Counted from the first letter of the stretch, positions 55,623 through 64,000 are shown. The stretch: DNA of 64,000 nt from Natronohydrobacter sp. (GCA_030603695.1 JAUVXF010000001.1:1-64000), one strand, 5' to 3'. Translations and numbers: made by a program. Notes: generated by a model from the sequence alone, not told the origin.

Positions 55623-56849
55623 ATGGAACAGGATGCAGATATCGTGATTGTGGGCGGCGGGCTGAATGGCCCGTCTTTGGCGCTGGCGCTTGCGCAAGCG
55701 GGCATGCGGGTGGTGGTGGTGGATGCGCTGGCGCGCGCCGCGCGCGCTGCGCCGGAATTTGATGGACGATCCTATGCGCTGGCGCTGGCCTCTGCACGTG
55801 TGCTGGCGGGGTTGGGGCTGTGGCGCGAGGTGGAGGCGCAGGCCCAGCCGATTTTGGAGATCAAGGCCAGTGACGGGCGCGCAGGCGAGGGTGCGGCGCC
55901 GTTTTTCCTGCATTTTGATCATGCCGAGATGGATGATGGCCCGATGGGCTATATGCTGGAAGACCGCTATTTGCGCGCCGCTTTGCTGGAGGCCATGGCG
56001 CGCGTGCCGGGGATAACCCAGATTTCAGGGGTGGCGGCGGTGGCGCAAGAGGTGACAGAGCGCGGCGTGGTGGTGCATCTGGCCGATGGGCGCGCGGTTT
56101 CGGCGCGGCTATTGGTGGGGTGTGACGGGCGCGAGAGCCAGACCGCCGCGCGCGCGGGCATTGGCCGCACAGGCTGGGAATATGGCCAGACGGCGCTGGT
56201 CTGTGCGGTGGCGCATGAGCGCCCGCATGGGGGCTGCGCGCATCAGTTTTTCATGCCTGCCGGGCCTTTGGCGATTTTGCCCCTTCCGGGCAATCGCTGT
56301 TCGATTGTCTGGAGCGAGGCGACAGCTACGGCCACGGCGATTCAGGCCTTGGAGGATGGCCCCTATCTGGAGGCGCTGCGCCCGCGTTTTGGCGATTTTC
56401 TGGGCGAGATTGCGCTTGCGGGCAAGCGCTATGCCTATCCGTTGCGCCTGAGCATTGCCAACAGGTTTATTGGCCCGCGTCTGGCGCTGGTGGGGGATGC
56501 TGCGCATGGGTTGCATCCGATTGCCGGGCAGGGGTTCAATTTCGGGCTGCGCGATGTGGCCGCTTTGGCCGAGGTGCTGATTCTGGCCGCGCGGCGGGGT
56601 GAGGATATTGCCAGCCCCCTGGTGCTGGAGCGCTATCAGCAGTGGCGGCGTTTTGATACGATGATGATGGCGGTGGGCACGGATAGTGTGAACCGCCTGT
56701 TTTCCAACGATAACCCGATTTTGCGGGGCTTGCGCGATTTGGGGATGGGGGCTGTAAGCGCTGTTCCCGCGCTGCGCCGCCGGTTCATGCGCGAGGCGGC
56801 CGGGCTGAGCGGGGATGTTCCGCGCCTGATGCGGGGTGTGCCGATCTGA
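55623..56849 (+). CDS. UbiH/UbiF/VisC-type FAD-dependent hydroxylase
   Basis: 408 residues. Flavin monooxygenase of the ubiquinone-ring hydroxylase group. FAD fold IVIVGGGLNGPSLALALAQAG, the second motif LLVGCDGRESQTA and the GD motif RLALVGDAAHGLHPIAGQGF followed by NFGLRDVAALAEVL. UbiH, UbiI and UbiF cannot be told apart by eye. Start ATG at 55623; upstream in-frame ATGs fall in the repeat element and lack coding character. Confidence 0.9.
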   Translation: MEQDADIVIVGGGLNGPSLALALAQAGMRVVVVDALARAARAAPEFDGRSYALALASARVLAGLGLWREVEAQAQPILEIKASDGRAGEGAAPFFLHFDHAEMDDGPMGYMLEDRYLRAALLEAMARVPGITQISGVAAVAQEVTERGVVVHLADGRAVSARLLVGCDGRESQTAARAGIGRTGWEYGQTALVCAVAHERPHGGCAHQFFMPAGPLAILPLPGNRCSIVWSEATATATAIQALEDGPYLEALRPRFGDFLGEIALAGKRYAYPLRLSIANRFIGPRLALVGDAAHGLHPIAGQGFNFGLRDVAALAEVLILAARRGEDIASPLVLERYQQWRRFDTMMMAVGTDSVNRLFSNDNPILRGLRDLGMGAVSAVPALRRRFMREAAGLSGDVPRLMRGVPI

Positions 56850-56864
56850 GGGGGTGCGGGCTGT

Positions 56865-58037
56865 TCAGGGGGTGAGGGGGATGACCTCGACCCGCTCTCC
56901 CTTGACCGCCAAAGCGACATTACCTTCGCACAGCCGCAGCGCATCTTCGCCAAAGACCTTTGCGCGCCAGCCCGACAGGGCGGGGATGTCGCGCTCTCCG
57001 GCGGCGAGGGCATCGAGATCGGCGCTGGAGGCGATGAGTTTGGCGGCAACGCCTGTTGCATCTGATTTCGCCTTCAGCAGCACGCGCAAGAGATCGGCCA
57101 GCGCCGGGTTGACTTGCAGCGCGTCGCGCGCTGTATCGGGGCGGGGCAAATCCTTGGGCGGGCAGGCCAGCGCCGTGGCCACGGCTGTGAGAATGCCTTG
57201 GGCAATATCGCCGCGCCTTGCCTCGCGCAGCAAAAGCCGCGTGCGCCCCAGATCATCCAGAGTGGCGGGTTTGAGAGAGGCCAGTTCCAGCAGCGCATCA
57301 TCTTTATACACGCGCGAGCGGGGGATATTGCGCGATTGCGCGTAGTTTTCCCGAAAGGCGGCCAATTCGCGCACGATGGCCAGAAAGCGGCCGGAATCAT
57401 TGCGGGTTTTCACACGCTTCCAGGCATCATCCGGGCGGGTGAGATAGGTTTCAGGATCATCCAGCGTGGCCAGTTCTTCGGCCACCCAGGCCGCGCGCCC
57501 GGTTTCTGCCAGCCGCTGCGCCAGCTTTTCATAGATCACCCGCAGATGGGTGACATCGGCCAGCGCATAGCCAAGCTGGGCATCCGAGAGCGGGCGCTGC
57601 GCCCAATCTGTGAAGCGCGAGCTTTTATCAACATTGCCCTTGGCCAGTTTGCGCACAAGGGTTTCATAGCCGATCTGATCGCCAAAGCCGCAGACCATGG
57701 CGGCAATCTGGGTATCAAATAACGGGCGGGGCAGAGTGCCGCCTTCGATATAGAAAATCTCCAGATCCTGCCGGGCGGCATGCAGCACCTTTACCGTGGT
57801 TTCATCGCGCAGGAGGGCATAAAACGGTTCCAGCGACAGGCCTTCGGCCAGCGGATCTATCAGCACGGCGGGGCCGCTATCTGCCCCGTCAGGCCCCGGC
57901 AGCGCCATTTGCAGCAGGCAGAGTTTGGCGTAATATGTCCGCTCGCGCAGGAATTCGGTATCTATGGTGACATAGGGGGCATCATGGGCGCGCGCGCAAA
58001 ATTGCGCTAGCTCTTCGGTGGTGGTGATCAATTTCAT
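56865..58037 (-). CDS. rnd: Ribonuclease D
   Basis: 390 residues. 3'-5' exonuclease for tRNA maturation. DEDD motifs: D26-T-E28 in VTIDTEFLRER, VLHAARQDLEIFY, and YALADVTHLRVIYEKL with the final Tyr/Asp region. HRDC-type helical repeats follow (RDDEALLELA-like KDDALLELASLKPATLDDLG). ATG at 58037 gives MKLITTTEELAQF, the family start. Convergent with ubiH. Confidence 0.94.
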   Translation of the reverse strand: MKLITTTEELAQFCARAHDAPYVTIDTEFLRERTYYAKLCLLQMALPGPDGADSGPAVLIDPLAEGLSLEPFYALLRDETTVKVLHAARQDLEIFYIEGGTLPRPLFDTQIAAMVCGFGDQIGYETLVRKLAKGNVDKSSRFTDWAQRPLSDAQLGYALADVTHLRVIYEKLAQRLAETGRAAWVAEELATLDDPETYLTRPDDAWKRVKTRNDSGRFLAIVRELAAFRENYAQSRNIPRSRVYKDDALLELASLKPATLDDLGRTRLLLREARRGDIAQGILTAVATALACPPKDLPRPDTARDALQVNPALADLLRVLLKAKSDATGVAAKLIASSADLDALAAGERDIPALSGWRAKVFGEDALRLCEGNVALAVKGERVEVIPLTP

Positions 58038-58163
58038 GCAATTGGCCTGGATTGCGCGTGCGGGTTGTGCCTGCATAGGCAAATTCCGGGCGGTTGGAAA
58101 GCCCTTCGGGCCATGCGCCCCTCTTGCAAATGCGCCGTGGCGCAGCTATAGGCGCGCAACGGT

Positions 58164-58240
58164 CGGAGTGTAGCTCAGCCTGGTAGAGCACTGTCTTCGG
58201 GAGGCAGGGGCCGGAGGTTCGAATCCTCTCACTCCGACCA
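58164..58240 (+). tRNA. tRNA-Pro (CGG)
   Basis: 77 nt with encoded CCA. The acceptor CGGAGTG pairs with CACTCCG, discriminator A, then CCA. D-arm TAGCTCAGCCTGGTAGAGCA; T-arm CCGGAGGTTCGAATCCTC. Anticodon loop TTCGGGA gives CGG between CTGTC and GGCAG. Starting C1-G72 is typical of bacterial tRNA-Pro. Degraded DNA follows directly on the 3' side. Confidence 0.96.
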
Positions 58241-58469
58241 ATGTGTTTCAGGGGCTTAGCAGAGTTTCGGGGCCAAGCCTGTCTGGGTGCGACCTGTGCA
58301 ACTTCATGGATTGGCGCGAAAACGACTGTGACATCTGGCCATGGTTCCCGTTTGGGCCGCATGCGGATTTTCTGGGCGGTGATGCAAGGTTTGCGCCGCC
58401 TTGGCGCCCCCCGGTTTTGGAAAACATCACAGCCGCGATCTGCAAGCCGGGCCGGGCGGGGTGGCAGCG
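58241..58469. other. Degraded DNA 3' of tRNA-Pro
   Basis: Open frames here (for example one containing MDWRENDCDIWPWFPFG) match nothing I know, have no ribosome-binding site and end before the helicase fragment. Probably remnant DNA of an insertion at the tRNA gene. Confidence 0.4.
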
Positions 58470-58845
58470 GCTAGGGGTTGGCAGGGCACAAACCGGATAG
58501 ATGCCGAAGCCGTGCTTGCCGATCATGCCCGCAACTGGCCGGAATTGTCGCTGGGTGTGATGGCGTTTTCCAAGGCGCAATCCAGCATGCTGACAGATGT
58601 TCTGGAACTGCACCGCTGCCGCGACCCGGTGCTGGAGGCTTTCCTGCGCGACGGCAAATCGGAGGATGTGTTTGTCAAGAACATAGAGAATATGCAGGGT
58701 GACAAGCGCGATGTGATCCTGATTTCGGAGGGCTATGGCCCGCAGGAACCGGGTGGGCGTTTGGCCAGCATAAGCTTTGGCCCGGTGAATGGCGAAGGGG
58801 GGCTGAATGTGCTTTTTCCGCGCGCGCGGGTTCGGGATGCGCGGC
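58470..58845 (+). pseudogene. Fragment of a superfamily 1 helicase (DUF4011/DUF3320 type)
   Basis: A stretch of about 120 codons in one frame reads NRIDAEAVLADHARNWPELS, LGVMAFSKAQSSML, VFVKNIENMQGDKRDVILIS and SFGPVNGEGGLNVL. This order matches the C-terminal helicase core of large DUF4011-containing SF1 helicases (usual form: FVKNLENVQGDERDVI...FGPLNREGGERRLNV.TRAR). Here the ERR triplet after GEGG is missing and the frame ends soon after, and no N-terminal parts remain. It is a relic, probably from an island at tRNA-Pro. Confidence 0.65.
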
Positions 58846-59086
58846 AAAGGTGAAGGTTTGCGCAAGGCCGCCCAAAGGCGCAGCAGGGGGCTTGGTGGCA
58901 TTGACGTAAATCAGGGGCAGCGGCCAGCTACATGCGCTGGGCGCATCGGGCCAGCAGGCTGGCCCCGTAAGTCTATCGGGCTGTGAATTTCGGGTTGGCG
59001 ATGGACAAGACAAGCGCGGCACTTGGCAAAAGATGGGGCAAAAGGCAGTTTGCAGCGCCCCATTGCATCTATCGGGGCGCCGCGTT
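58846..59086. other. Non-coding or degraded stretch
   Basis: No convincing gene. A short frame at 58983 (MNFGLAMDKTSAALGKRWGK) has no family I recognise. Likely part of the same remnant as the helicase fragment. Confidence 0.4.
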
Positions 59087-60163
59087 TCAGCGCTTTGGGG
59101 TGTATGTGGCAAAGCGCAGGGCCTGGGCCACGATCAGGCCGGAAAACGGCAAGATGATGAATATCCGCACAATGTGAAAGGCGGTCACGACAGCAAGCCC
59201 TTCTTGCAAGATCTTGGCTGTGAGCGCCATTTCGGTAACGCTGCCGGGGGCTGTGGATAAAACCATCACTTGCCAGGGCTGGCCTGTCATCCAGCTAAGG
59301 CCAATGCCCATAAGCGCGCAAAGAAGGATCATGACCAGCGATGTCAGCATAGAGCTGGGCAAAAAGCCGCGCGCATTGCGAAACAGATCGCGGTCGATCA
59401 CAGCGCCAAGCCATGTGCCAAGAAATATCTGCGCCCCCGCCAGCACGACATAGGGATAGGCCGAAACCGGCAATCCAAACACTGCCGCAAGGGCGGCACC
59501 TGCCAGCCCGCCAAGGAAAAACGGATTGGGCATCTGGACGAATTTCAGCAAAAGCGCGCCGCCAAGCCCAAAGGCAAAAAGCGCAAATGCGCCCGTGCCT
59601 GTCCATTCAACGGCCTGCAAAATGGCAACCGGATCCCCCACCCCGCCATCCAGCAAAACAATAAGCGGGGGGACAAGAACCACAAGCAAGACGATGCGCA
59701 TGGTTTGCGCAAAAATGATCGGCCCCGGCGCGGCCCCGTGTTTGGCCGCCAGAACCGCACTTTCCACTGGCCCCATGGGCAGGGTTGCAAGAATGGCCGT
59801 TGCGGCCCCCACATGGGTGATCCGCACCAGCAAAACCGCAACCACAAGGCTGAGAATGATTGTCAGCACGGCCGCCAGTATCATGGGGATTGCCAGAACC
59901 CCCATCAAATGCAGCGCCGCCGGGGTGAAGGCCAGCCCGACCGAGCTTGCCACCAGAATCTGGCCAAGTTGGCGCGTCTGAACCGGAATGCGCACAGGAA
60001 AGCCAGACAGGCGCACAGTACCCGCAAAAACCAGCGCGCCCAGCATCCATGGCAGGGGAAAATGCAGCCATTTCGCGAAAAAGCCAAACAGCACCGCACC
60101 CGCCATGATGGCCACAACATGCAGCAACTGCCCCAAGCGTGTTCCCCGCACTGCGTGAACCAT
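59087..60163 (-). CDS. AbrB-family (PF05145-type) membrane protein
   Basis: 358 residues with about ten hydrophobic segments in two repeated halves (FPLPWMLGALVFAGTVRLSG and VSAYPYVVLAGAQIFLGTWLG). Typical conserved pieces are ATLPMGPVESAVL and STAPGSVTEMAL. The family is often mislabelled as a transcriptional regulator or ammonia monooxygenase; it is an uncharacterised membrane protein. I chose ATG 60163 (GAGG upstream); starts at 60220 or 60241 would add a soluble N-terminus. Confidence 0.8.
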   Translation of the reverse strand: MVHAVRGTRLGQLLHVVAIMAGAVLFGFFAKWLHFPLPWMLGALVFAGTVRLSGFPVRIPVQTRQLGQILVASSVGLAFTPAALHLMGVLAIPMILAAVLTIILSLVVAVLLVRITHVGAATAILATLPMGPVESAVLAAKHGAAPGPIIFAQTMRIVLLVVLVPPLIVLLDGGVGDPVAILQAVEWTGTGAFALFAFGLGGALLLKFVQMPNPFFLGGLAGAALAAVFGLPVSAYPYVVLAGAQIFLGTWLGAVIDRDLFRNARGFLPSSMLTSLVMILLCALMGIGLSWMTGQPWQVMVLSTAPGSVTEMALTAKILQEGLAVVTAFHIVRIFIILPFSGLIVAQALRFATYTPKR

Positions 60164-60383
60164 TCCTGCCTCGCTTCTGTGGCGCGGTGCGTCCTGCCAC
60201 AGCCAGATTTCCAAATTCATGAATTTGGAATGCAAAATCAACCTGATGCACTTGATGCCGGGAATTGCCTGATTTTGGAAGGGGTGATGCGAGAAAATTT
60301 CACATGTGAAATGCGTTGCAAACAGAAATGGGGCAAGGGCCTGTATTGCCCCTGCCCCATTTGCTGTATGAGTGCACTTTGAC

Positions 60384-61186
60384 TTAGAAGCGGAAATTTA
60401 CGCCCGCGCTGACCGTATGCAGCCCTTTGCCTGTCACTGTCCAATCCGCGCCAGCCACGTTTGTGGTGAAGGTTTTGCCAACGTCGTGGTAGTTATATTC
60501 GGCAAATACAGAGACATTTCTGTTCAGGCGGTGTTCCACGCCCAAGCCGGCATTTATGCCTGTGCCTGTGGAACTGACAGTTCCCAGATTGCCCGGCAAT
60601 GTGGCCGTGAGTTTGGCGCGCGATGCACCCAAGCGCCCGTAAAGCAGTGTATTGCCATCATTCACCAACCCACCCGCGCGCAGGGCGATTGACATCAGGT
60701 TGGAATAGCTTGCTTTGGCGTTGAGGGTGATGGTCTGGGCGGGTGGAGTACCATTTGACCTCTTTCCAATGCCAATGGCTCGGACAAAAGCTGGAAGCCT
60801 GGAAGGGTAATAACCGCAGTATCCGTTCCCGAAATACTGCCAAGCGATCCTTCAATCAGGCCGCCAAAAACAAGATTGCCTTGCTGGATATCATAGCCCA
60901 AGCGCGCTGATCCCAAAAACCCCGAAACGCTGGGATTGAATGCGAGGGGGGCGCCGCTATTGGTGGTCGTGGAAATGCCTGTGCTGCTGGCCCCTCTGCC
61001 ATAGCCAACGCCAAGACCGGCGTAAAAGCCTGTCCAGGGCGCTGGCGCCGGGGCTGTCGCGATGGGCGTTATGACAACAGGCTCGGCCATCGGTTCTGCC
61101 GCGCCACCTGCAATGCTTGCGCCGGGCAGGCCAAGGGCAAGGGCTGCAACCGTGCCTGCAAGGTATGTTCTGTGCTCTTTTCGCAT
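60384..61186 (-). pseudogene. Outer-membrane beta-barrel protein gene with a frameshift
   Basis: The upstream part (ATG 61186, MRKEHRTYLAGTVAALALG signal) encodes the first strands of an OmpA/Omp25-like 8-strand barrel: WTGFYAGLGVGYGRGASST and SARLGYDIQQGNLVFGGLIE. Near 60735-60790 the frame shifts: the first frame runs to a stop at 60695, while the other frame continues with TPPAQTITLNAKASYSNLMS and LRAGGLVNDGNTLLYGRLG to the barrel end HTVSAGVNFRF. The shift equals loss of one base (or gain of two). Either a recent mutation or a sequencing error; both halves otherwise look intact. Confidence 0.82.
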
Positions 61187-61585
61187 GTTTCTCTCCGCTG
61201 CTATGCTTGGCATTGCAAATGCCAAGAATTATCGCCGTAAAACACAGCGCTGCGCAGAGAATATACTCTTGCGCAGATATATTTCGTCCCCACGATCATA
61301 CAGATTAAAAAAGATCGCTCAATTTCAACAAAGTTGCAGATCGGTTATTTTGCGCCTTTATATGGGATTATTAAATAAGGCGCACCCAGCGTTTGCTTGC
61401 CGGACATGGCGGGAATTTGGGGTGTTTTTGTCCCGATATGGAGCCGGGGGCGTGTGGGCGCAGGCGGCAAGGCTGTTGCTGTGCCAAGGATGCTGAAAAT
61501 AAGGGGGATGCCGCGCGGAAAACAGGCTTAAATCCAACCCATTATTTTAATTAAAAACAATCTCAAAGGCCGAATTTATCCCCGT
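61187..61585. other. AT-richer gap between the barrel gene and sulP
   Basis: About 400 bp with the likely promoter of the barrel gene and no convincing gene. It is noticeably AT-rich at 61255-61380 and 61540-61565 (ATTATTTTAATTAAAAACAA), unlike flanking coding DNA. A short frame near 61400 (CRTWREFGVFLSRYGAGG) matches nothing I know. Confidence 0.5.
61206..61226. promoter_or_regulatory. Perfect 9-bp inverted repeat upstream of the barrel gene
   Basis: CTTGGCATT-GCA-AATGCCAAG, perfectly symmetric, 20 bases upstream of the barrel start codon. It may be an operator or a leader hairpin in the mRNA. Confidence 0.5.
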
Positions 61586-63238
61586 TCACTCCGGCCGTAT
61601 TCTGCCAAGGGCGGTATCTATACTGCTGGCATAGCGCACGCTTGGTTTTTTCAGGCCATGCAGCAATAATGACCGCAGCACAGCCCGATTTGCGCCTGTA
61701 AGCCAGACAGTTACACCGCGCCTTTGGGTTTTGTGAACGATCCCTTCAATCATGTTCGCGCCTGTCGAATCCAGAAACGGGACTTCGGAAAAATCCATCA
61801 CCAGCGTTTTGTGATCGTCATTTATTCTGTCCAGAATAGACCCGATCGAGGCCGTGGCCCCAAAGAACAGCGGGCCAGAGATGCGGTAGATCACGATATC
61901 CGGGTCAGAGGCCGAAACAGGTTGCGCCCCTGCACCCCTGATTTTCTGGGCACGAACCGAAATTTGTTTGCTGCTGCGGTGCATGAACACCAGCGCGCCA
62001 AGGGCAAGGCCCACGATGATCGCCTCTGTCAGATCGCGGAAAACGGTGAGAAGGAAGGTGACGCCCAGAACCGTGATCTCCCCCCAGCCAGAGCGCAGAA
62101 GGGTTTTTATCGCTGTTTTCTCAATCATCTTCCATGCGACAATTGCCAGAACCCCTGCCAGTGCCGCCAGCGGAATATGCGCCGCAAGCGGTGCGGCCAG
62201 CAGGATAAAGGCCAGCAGAAACACCGCATGCAGCATGCCTGCAACCGGGCTGTGCGCGCCTGCGCGGACATTGGTGGCCGTGCGGGCGATTGTGCCTGTA
62301 ACGCAAAACCCGCCAAACAGGGCCGATCCCATATTGGCCGCGCCCTGTGCCACAAGTTCGGCGTTGGAATTGTGGCGCGTGCCCGACATGCTGTCGGCCA
62401 CCACCGCCGAGAGCAGCGATTCAATCGCGCCCAGCAGGGTGAAAGACAGGGCCGCAGGCAGCACCGCCACCAGCTTTTCCATGCTCAGGCTGGGAAGGGC
62501 GGGCATGGGCAGGGTGGACGGGATGCCGCCAAAGGCCGTGCCGATTGTTTCTATCCCCATATCCAGGGTTGCAGAGGCGACAGAGGCCAGCGCCACTGCA
62601 ATCAGCAATCCCGGCCATTTGGGCCGGAACCGCCCCAGCACAAGGATAACCGCGATGGTGGCCCCCGACAGCAGCAGCGCCGGGGGGGTGAGGCTGTCAC
62701 GCACCGCCCAGAGCGCGGGCAGTTTGTCCATCACCTCGCGCGGTTCGTCTGTGATGGAAAGGCCAAGTAAATCCTTGATCTGGCTGGCAAAGATGATCAC
62801 CGCAATCCCGGCGGTAAAGCCGATTACCACCGGAAACGGGATATAGCGGATAAAGACCCCGATTTTCAGCGCGCCGATAAGCGCAAGGAACAGGCCCGAC
62901 AGGAAGGTGGCAAGGATAAGCCCCTCCATACCATGCAGTGCCACTGTCGTGCCCACCAGCACGATAAACGCCCCCGCAGGCCCGCCAATCTGGTAGCGTG
63001 ACCCGCCAAGGGCAGAGACCAGAAACCCCCCGATAATCGCCGTATACAGCCCCTGCGCCGGGCTGGCACCAGAGGCGATGGCGATGGCCATGGACAGCGG
63101 CAGGGCCACAATCGCCACTGTCAGCCCGGCAAGGGCATCGGCGCGCAGTTGCGCCAGCCCGTAGCCATGGCGCAGGGTTTGCACCAGCGCCGGGGTAAAG
63201 GCGGTTTCGGTTTCGGGTGTGAGGGGGGTGTTGGTCAT
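61586..63238 (-). CDS. SulP-family anion transporter with STAS domain
   Basis: 550 residues. N-terminal membrane part of about 12 segments carries the SulP pattern (DALAGLTVAIVALPLSMAIAIASGASPAQGLYTAIIGG in pieces) and STAFGGIPSTLPMPALPSLS-like loops. The C-terminal STAS domain (about 445-550) has VMDFSEVPFLDSTGANMIEG, the anti-sigma-antagonist fold. Members carry sulfate, bicarbonate or dicarboxylates; the substrate is open. ATG 63238 follows a loose GGAACATCC; the longer frame extends into repeat D. Confidence 0.9.
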   Translation of the reverse strand: MTNTPLTPETETAFTPALVQTLRHGYGLAQLRADALAGLTVAIVALPLSMAIAIASGASPAQGLYTAIIGGFLVSALGGSRYQIGGPAGAFIVLVGTTVALHGMEGLILATFLSGLFLALIGALKIGVFIRYIPFPVVIGFTAGIAVIIFASQIKDLLGLSITDEPREVMDKLPALWAVRDSLTPPALLLSGATIAVILVLGRFRPKWPGLLIAVALASVASATLDMGIETIGTAFGGIPSTLPMPALPSLSMEKLVAVLPAALSFTLLGAIESLLSAVVADSMSGTRHNSNAELVAQGAANMGSALFGGFCVTGTIARTATNVRAGAHSPVAGMLHAVFLLAFILLAAPLAAHIPLAALAGVLAIVAWKMIEKTAIKTLLRSGWGEITVLGVTFLLTVFRDLTEAIIVGLALGALVFMHRSSKQISVRAQKIRGAGAQPVSASDPDIVIYRISGPLFFGATASIGSILDRINDDHKTLVMDFSEVPFLDSTGANMIEGIVHKTQRRGVTVWLTGANRAVLRSLLLHGLKKPSVRYASSIDTALGRIRPE

Positions 63239-63302
63239 GGGTGGATGTTCCGCCGCTGGCAGGGTGGGGTTCGCTGCGGGGTGGTTGTGGGGGAGGGTCG
63301 CA

Positions 63303-63478
63303 AAGCCGCGCAGCGCCGGGCCGCGGTGCGGCGATCCGGCAGAGTAGCTAAGCGGTTTATGGCGGCAAAATCCGAACGAAACCAAAGCTTAGCGCAGGTT
63401 GCAGCCAATCGCCGTGCCGGGGGGCGGCCCGGCGATGCGCGGCGGGCTTCGCCCTTGATTCCGCGCAAAGCTGTAGCT
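63303..63478 (-). repeat. Dispersed structured repeat, copy D (full, minus strand)
   Basis: Full copy in the opposite orientation. Read on the minus strand it has 5' hairpin GGGC-GAA-GCCC, left arm CCGCGCATCGCCGGGCCGC, near arm CGGCACGGCGA and distal arm GCGGCCCGGCGCTGCGCGG. Compared with copy A, the left arm has T to C and both partner arms have the matching A to G, so both alternative pairings are kept. Core TTTCGTTCGGATTTTGCCGC. Confidence 0.85.
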
Positions 63479-63536
63479 TGACCATCCGCGAAATGCTCGA
63501 ACCTGCGCCCCCCCGGTTGCTGCAATCTGCCCCACA

Positions 63537-63800
63537 TCAGCGGGGCCTTTCCGCTTTGTCTTTCAGGCGCAGACCGCGCCCGCCATCGGGGCTGGAAGCG
63601 CCTTCGGCAATCAGCACAACGCCTGCGCTATCCAGCGCCTCTATCACCTTTATCAGGCTGTCTATCATGCCGCGCACAGGGCCGGGGCTGGCTTCCATCC
63701 GTTGGATGGTGGGCACGGACAGGCCGGAAAGTTCTGCCAGCGCGCGCTGATCCAGCCCCGCCAAGGCCCGCGCTGCCCGCATTTGTGGGCCAGTTATCAT
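63537..63800 (-). CDS. Small XRE-family HTH protein
   Basis: 87 residues. Cro/CI-type helix-turn-helix at about 4-55: MRAARALAGLDQRALAELSGLSVPTIQRMEAS (read in two parts). A short C-terminus ends SPDGGRGLRLKDKAERPR. Such single-domain proteins are DNA-binding regulators; no toxin partner is visible. ATG at 63800. The 3' end runs towards repeat D. Confidence 0.85.
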   Translation of the reverse strand: MITGPQMRAARALAGLDQRALAELSGLSVPTIQRMEASPGPVRGMIDSLIKVIEALDSAGVVLIAEGASSPDGGRGLRLKDKAERPR

Positions 63801-63951
63801 GGGTGTGATCCTGAATGTGTTAAGTGATATTTAAAACATCATCATGCCTATGTCAAATATGATGCGCAGCAAAGGGCCACCCCGCCGCTGCATGTAAATT
63901 TTGCAATCCCCCCTTGCCCTTGGGCCAGCACAGACTTACCATTGCCCCTAA

Positions 63952-64000
63952 CCGTTGGGGTGCCCGGAATGCCGGGCTGAGAGGCGCGCGCCAACCCATC
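63952..64000 (+). ncRNA. TPP riboswitch, 5' part, cut by window end
   Basis: CGTTGGGGTGCCCGGAATGC is followed by CGGGCTGAGAGGCGCGCGCC and AACCCATC at the very end. This is the P1-P2 side of a THI box: GGGGTGCCC, the sensing GGCTGAGAG, and the start of the ACCCATCGAACCTGA-type segment seen in full in the riboswitch at 21576. A thiamine synthesis or transport gene should follow on the plus strand. Confidence 0.88.

Noticed and set aside
58401-58853. A complete 150-codon gene over the helicase-like stretch
   Set aside because: It covers only an internal slice of a much larger family, lacks a start signal, and has lost residues at a normally invariant site, so I list it as a relic.

Overview
The window is chromosomal DNA of a GC-rich alphaproteobacterium, most likely Rhodobacterales/Rhodobacteraceae. 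This rests on gene content and order (coaE-aroE-maf, origin-like gap, hemJ-rho-mnmE-mnmG-rsmG-parA-parB, hemW, rph/hrcA-grpE), on parS sites of the alphaproteobacterial type, and on short intergenic motifs that I recall as common in that family. Taxonomy is inferred from layout, not from a marker comparison.

Layout. 1-190: the start of an IS5-like transposase cut by the window edge and a perfect operator-like palindrome. 194-10506: two RND efflux systems (adaptor plus pump) in opposite orientations, with a PcaC-like carboxymuconolactone decarboxylase family protein and a small WGR-domain protein between them. 10736-20148: a LysR regulator with a TSUP permease, then an accessory cluster made of an acetamidase/formamidase, a TakP-like TRAP transporter (dctPQM), a cytoplasmic gamma-glutamyltransferase-like enzyme, a second TSUP permease and a GntR/FCD regulator. 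20285-24945: aroC, then a TPP riboswitch controlling the thiamine importer thiBPQ. 25462-34007: Fur-family regulator, tRNA-Asp, pssA-psd, tgt, smr-timA, fxsA-secB and dnaQ-coaE-aroE-maf. 34008-41714: a probable replication origin with three perfect DnaA boxes, then hemJ, rho, mnmE, mnmG, rsmG, parA, parB, with two perfect parS sites lying inside the coding sequences of mnmG and rsmG. 41980-58037: hemW, a Rid-family protein, rdgB, rph, hrcA-grpE, mutS, maeB, a PfkB sugar kinase, a DUF2853-type protein, secreted msrA, an amidase, a UbiH-type hydroxylase and rnd. 58164-64000: tRNA-Pro followed by a degraded segment with a helicase fragment, an AbrB-type membrane protein, a frameshifted outer-membrane beta-barrel gene, a SulP transporter, a small XRE protein, and the 5' half of a second TPP riboswitch cut by the window end.

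Most of the window is core housekeeping: origin and segregation, tRNA modification, phospholipid synthesis, heat-shock control and repair. The accessory parts are the RND region, the TRAP/GGT cluster and the right end.

The most unusual signal is not a gene. A dispersed element of about 165 bp occurs four times in full (5899, 25178, 41735, and 63303 on the minus strand) and once with its core deleted (24959). Its copies differ by compensatory base changes in at least two predicted helices, and its left arm can pair with either of two partners. It behaves like a MITE-type element or a structured RNA. A second repeat, a GC hairpin followed by a conserved GAGGATATTTG..CCAAGATGAAA tail, occurs three times.
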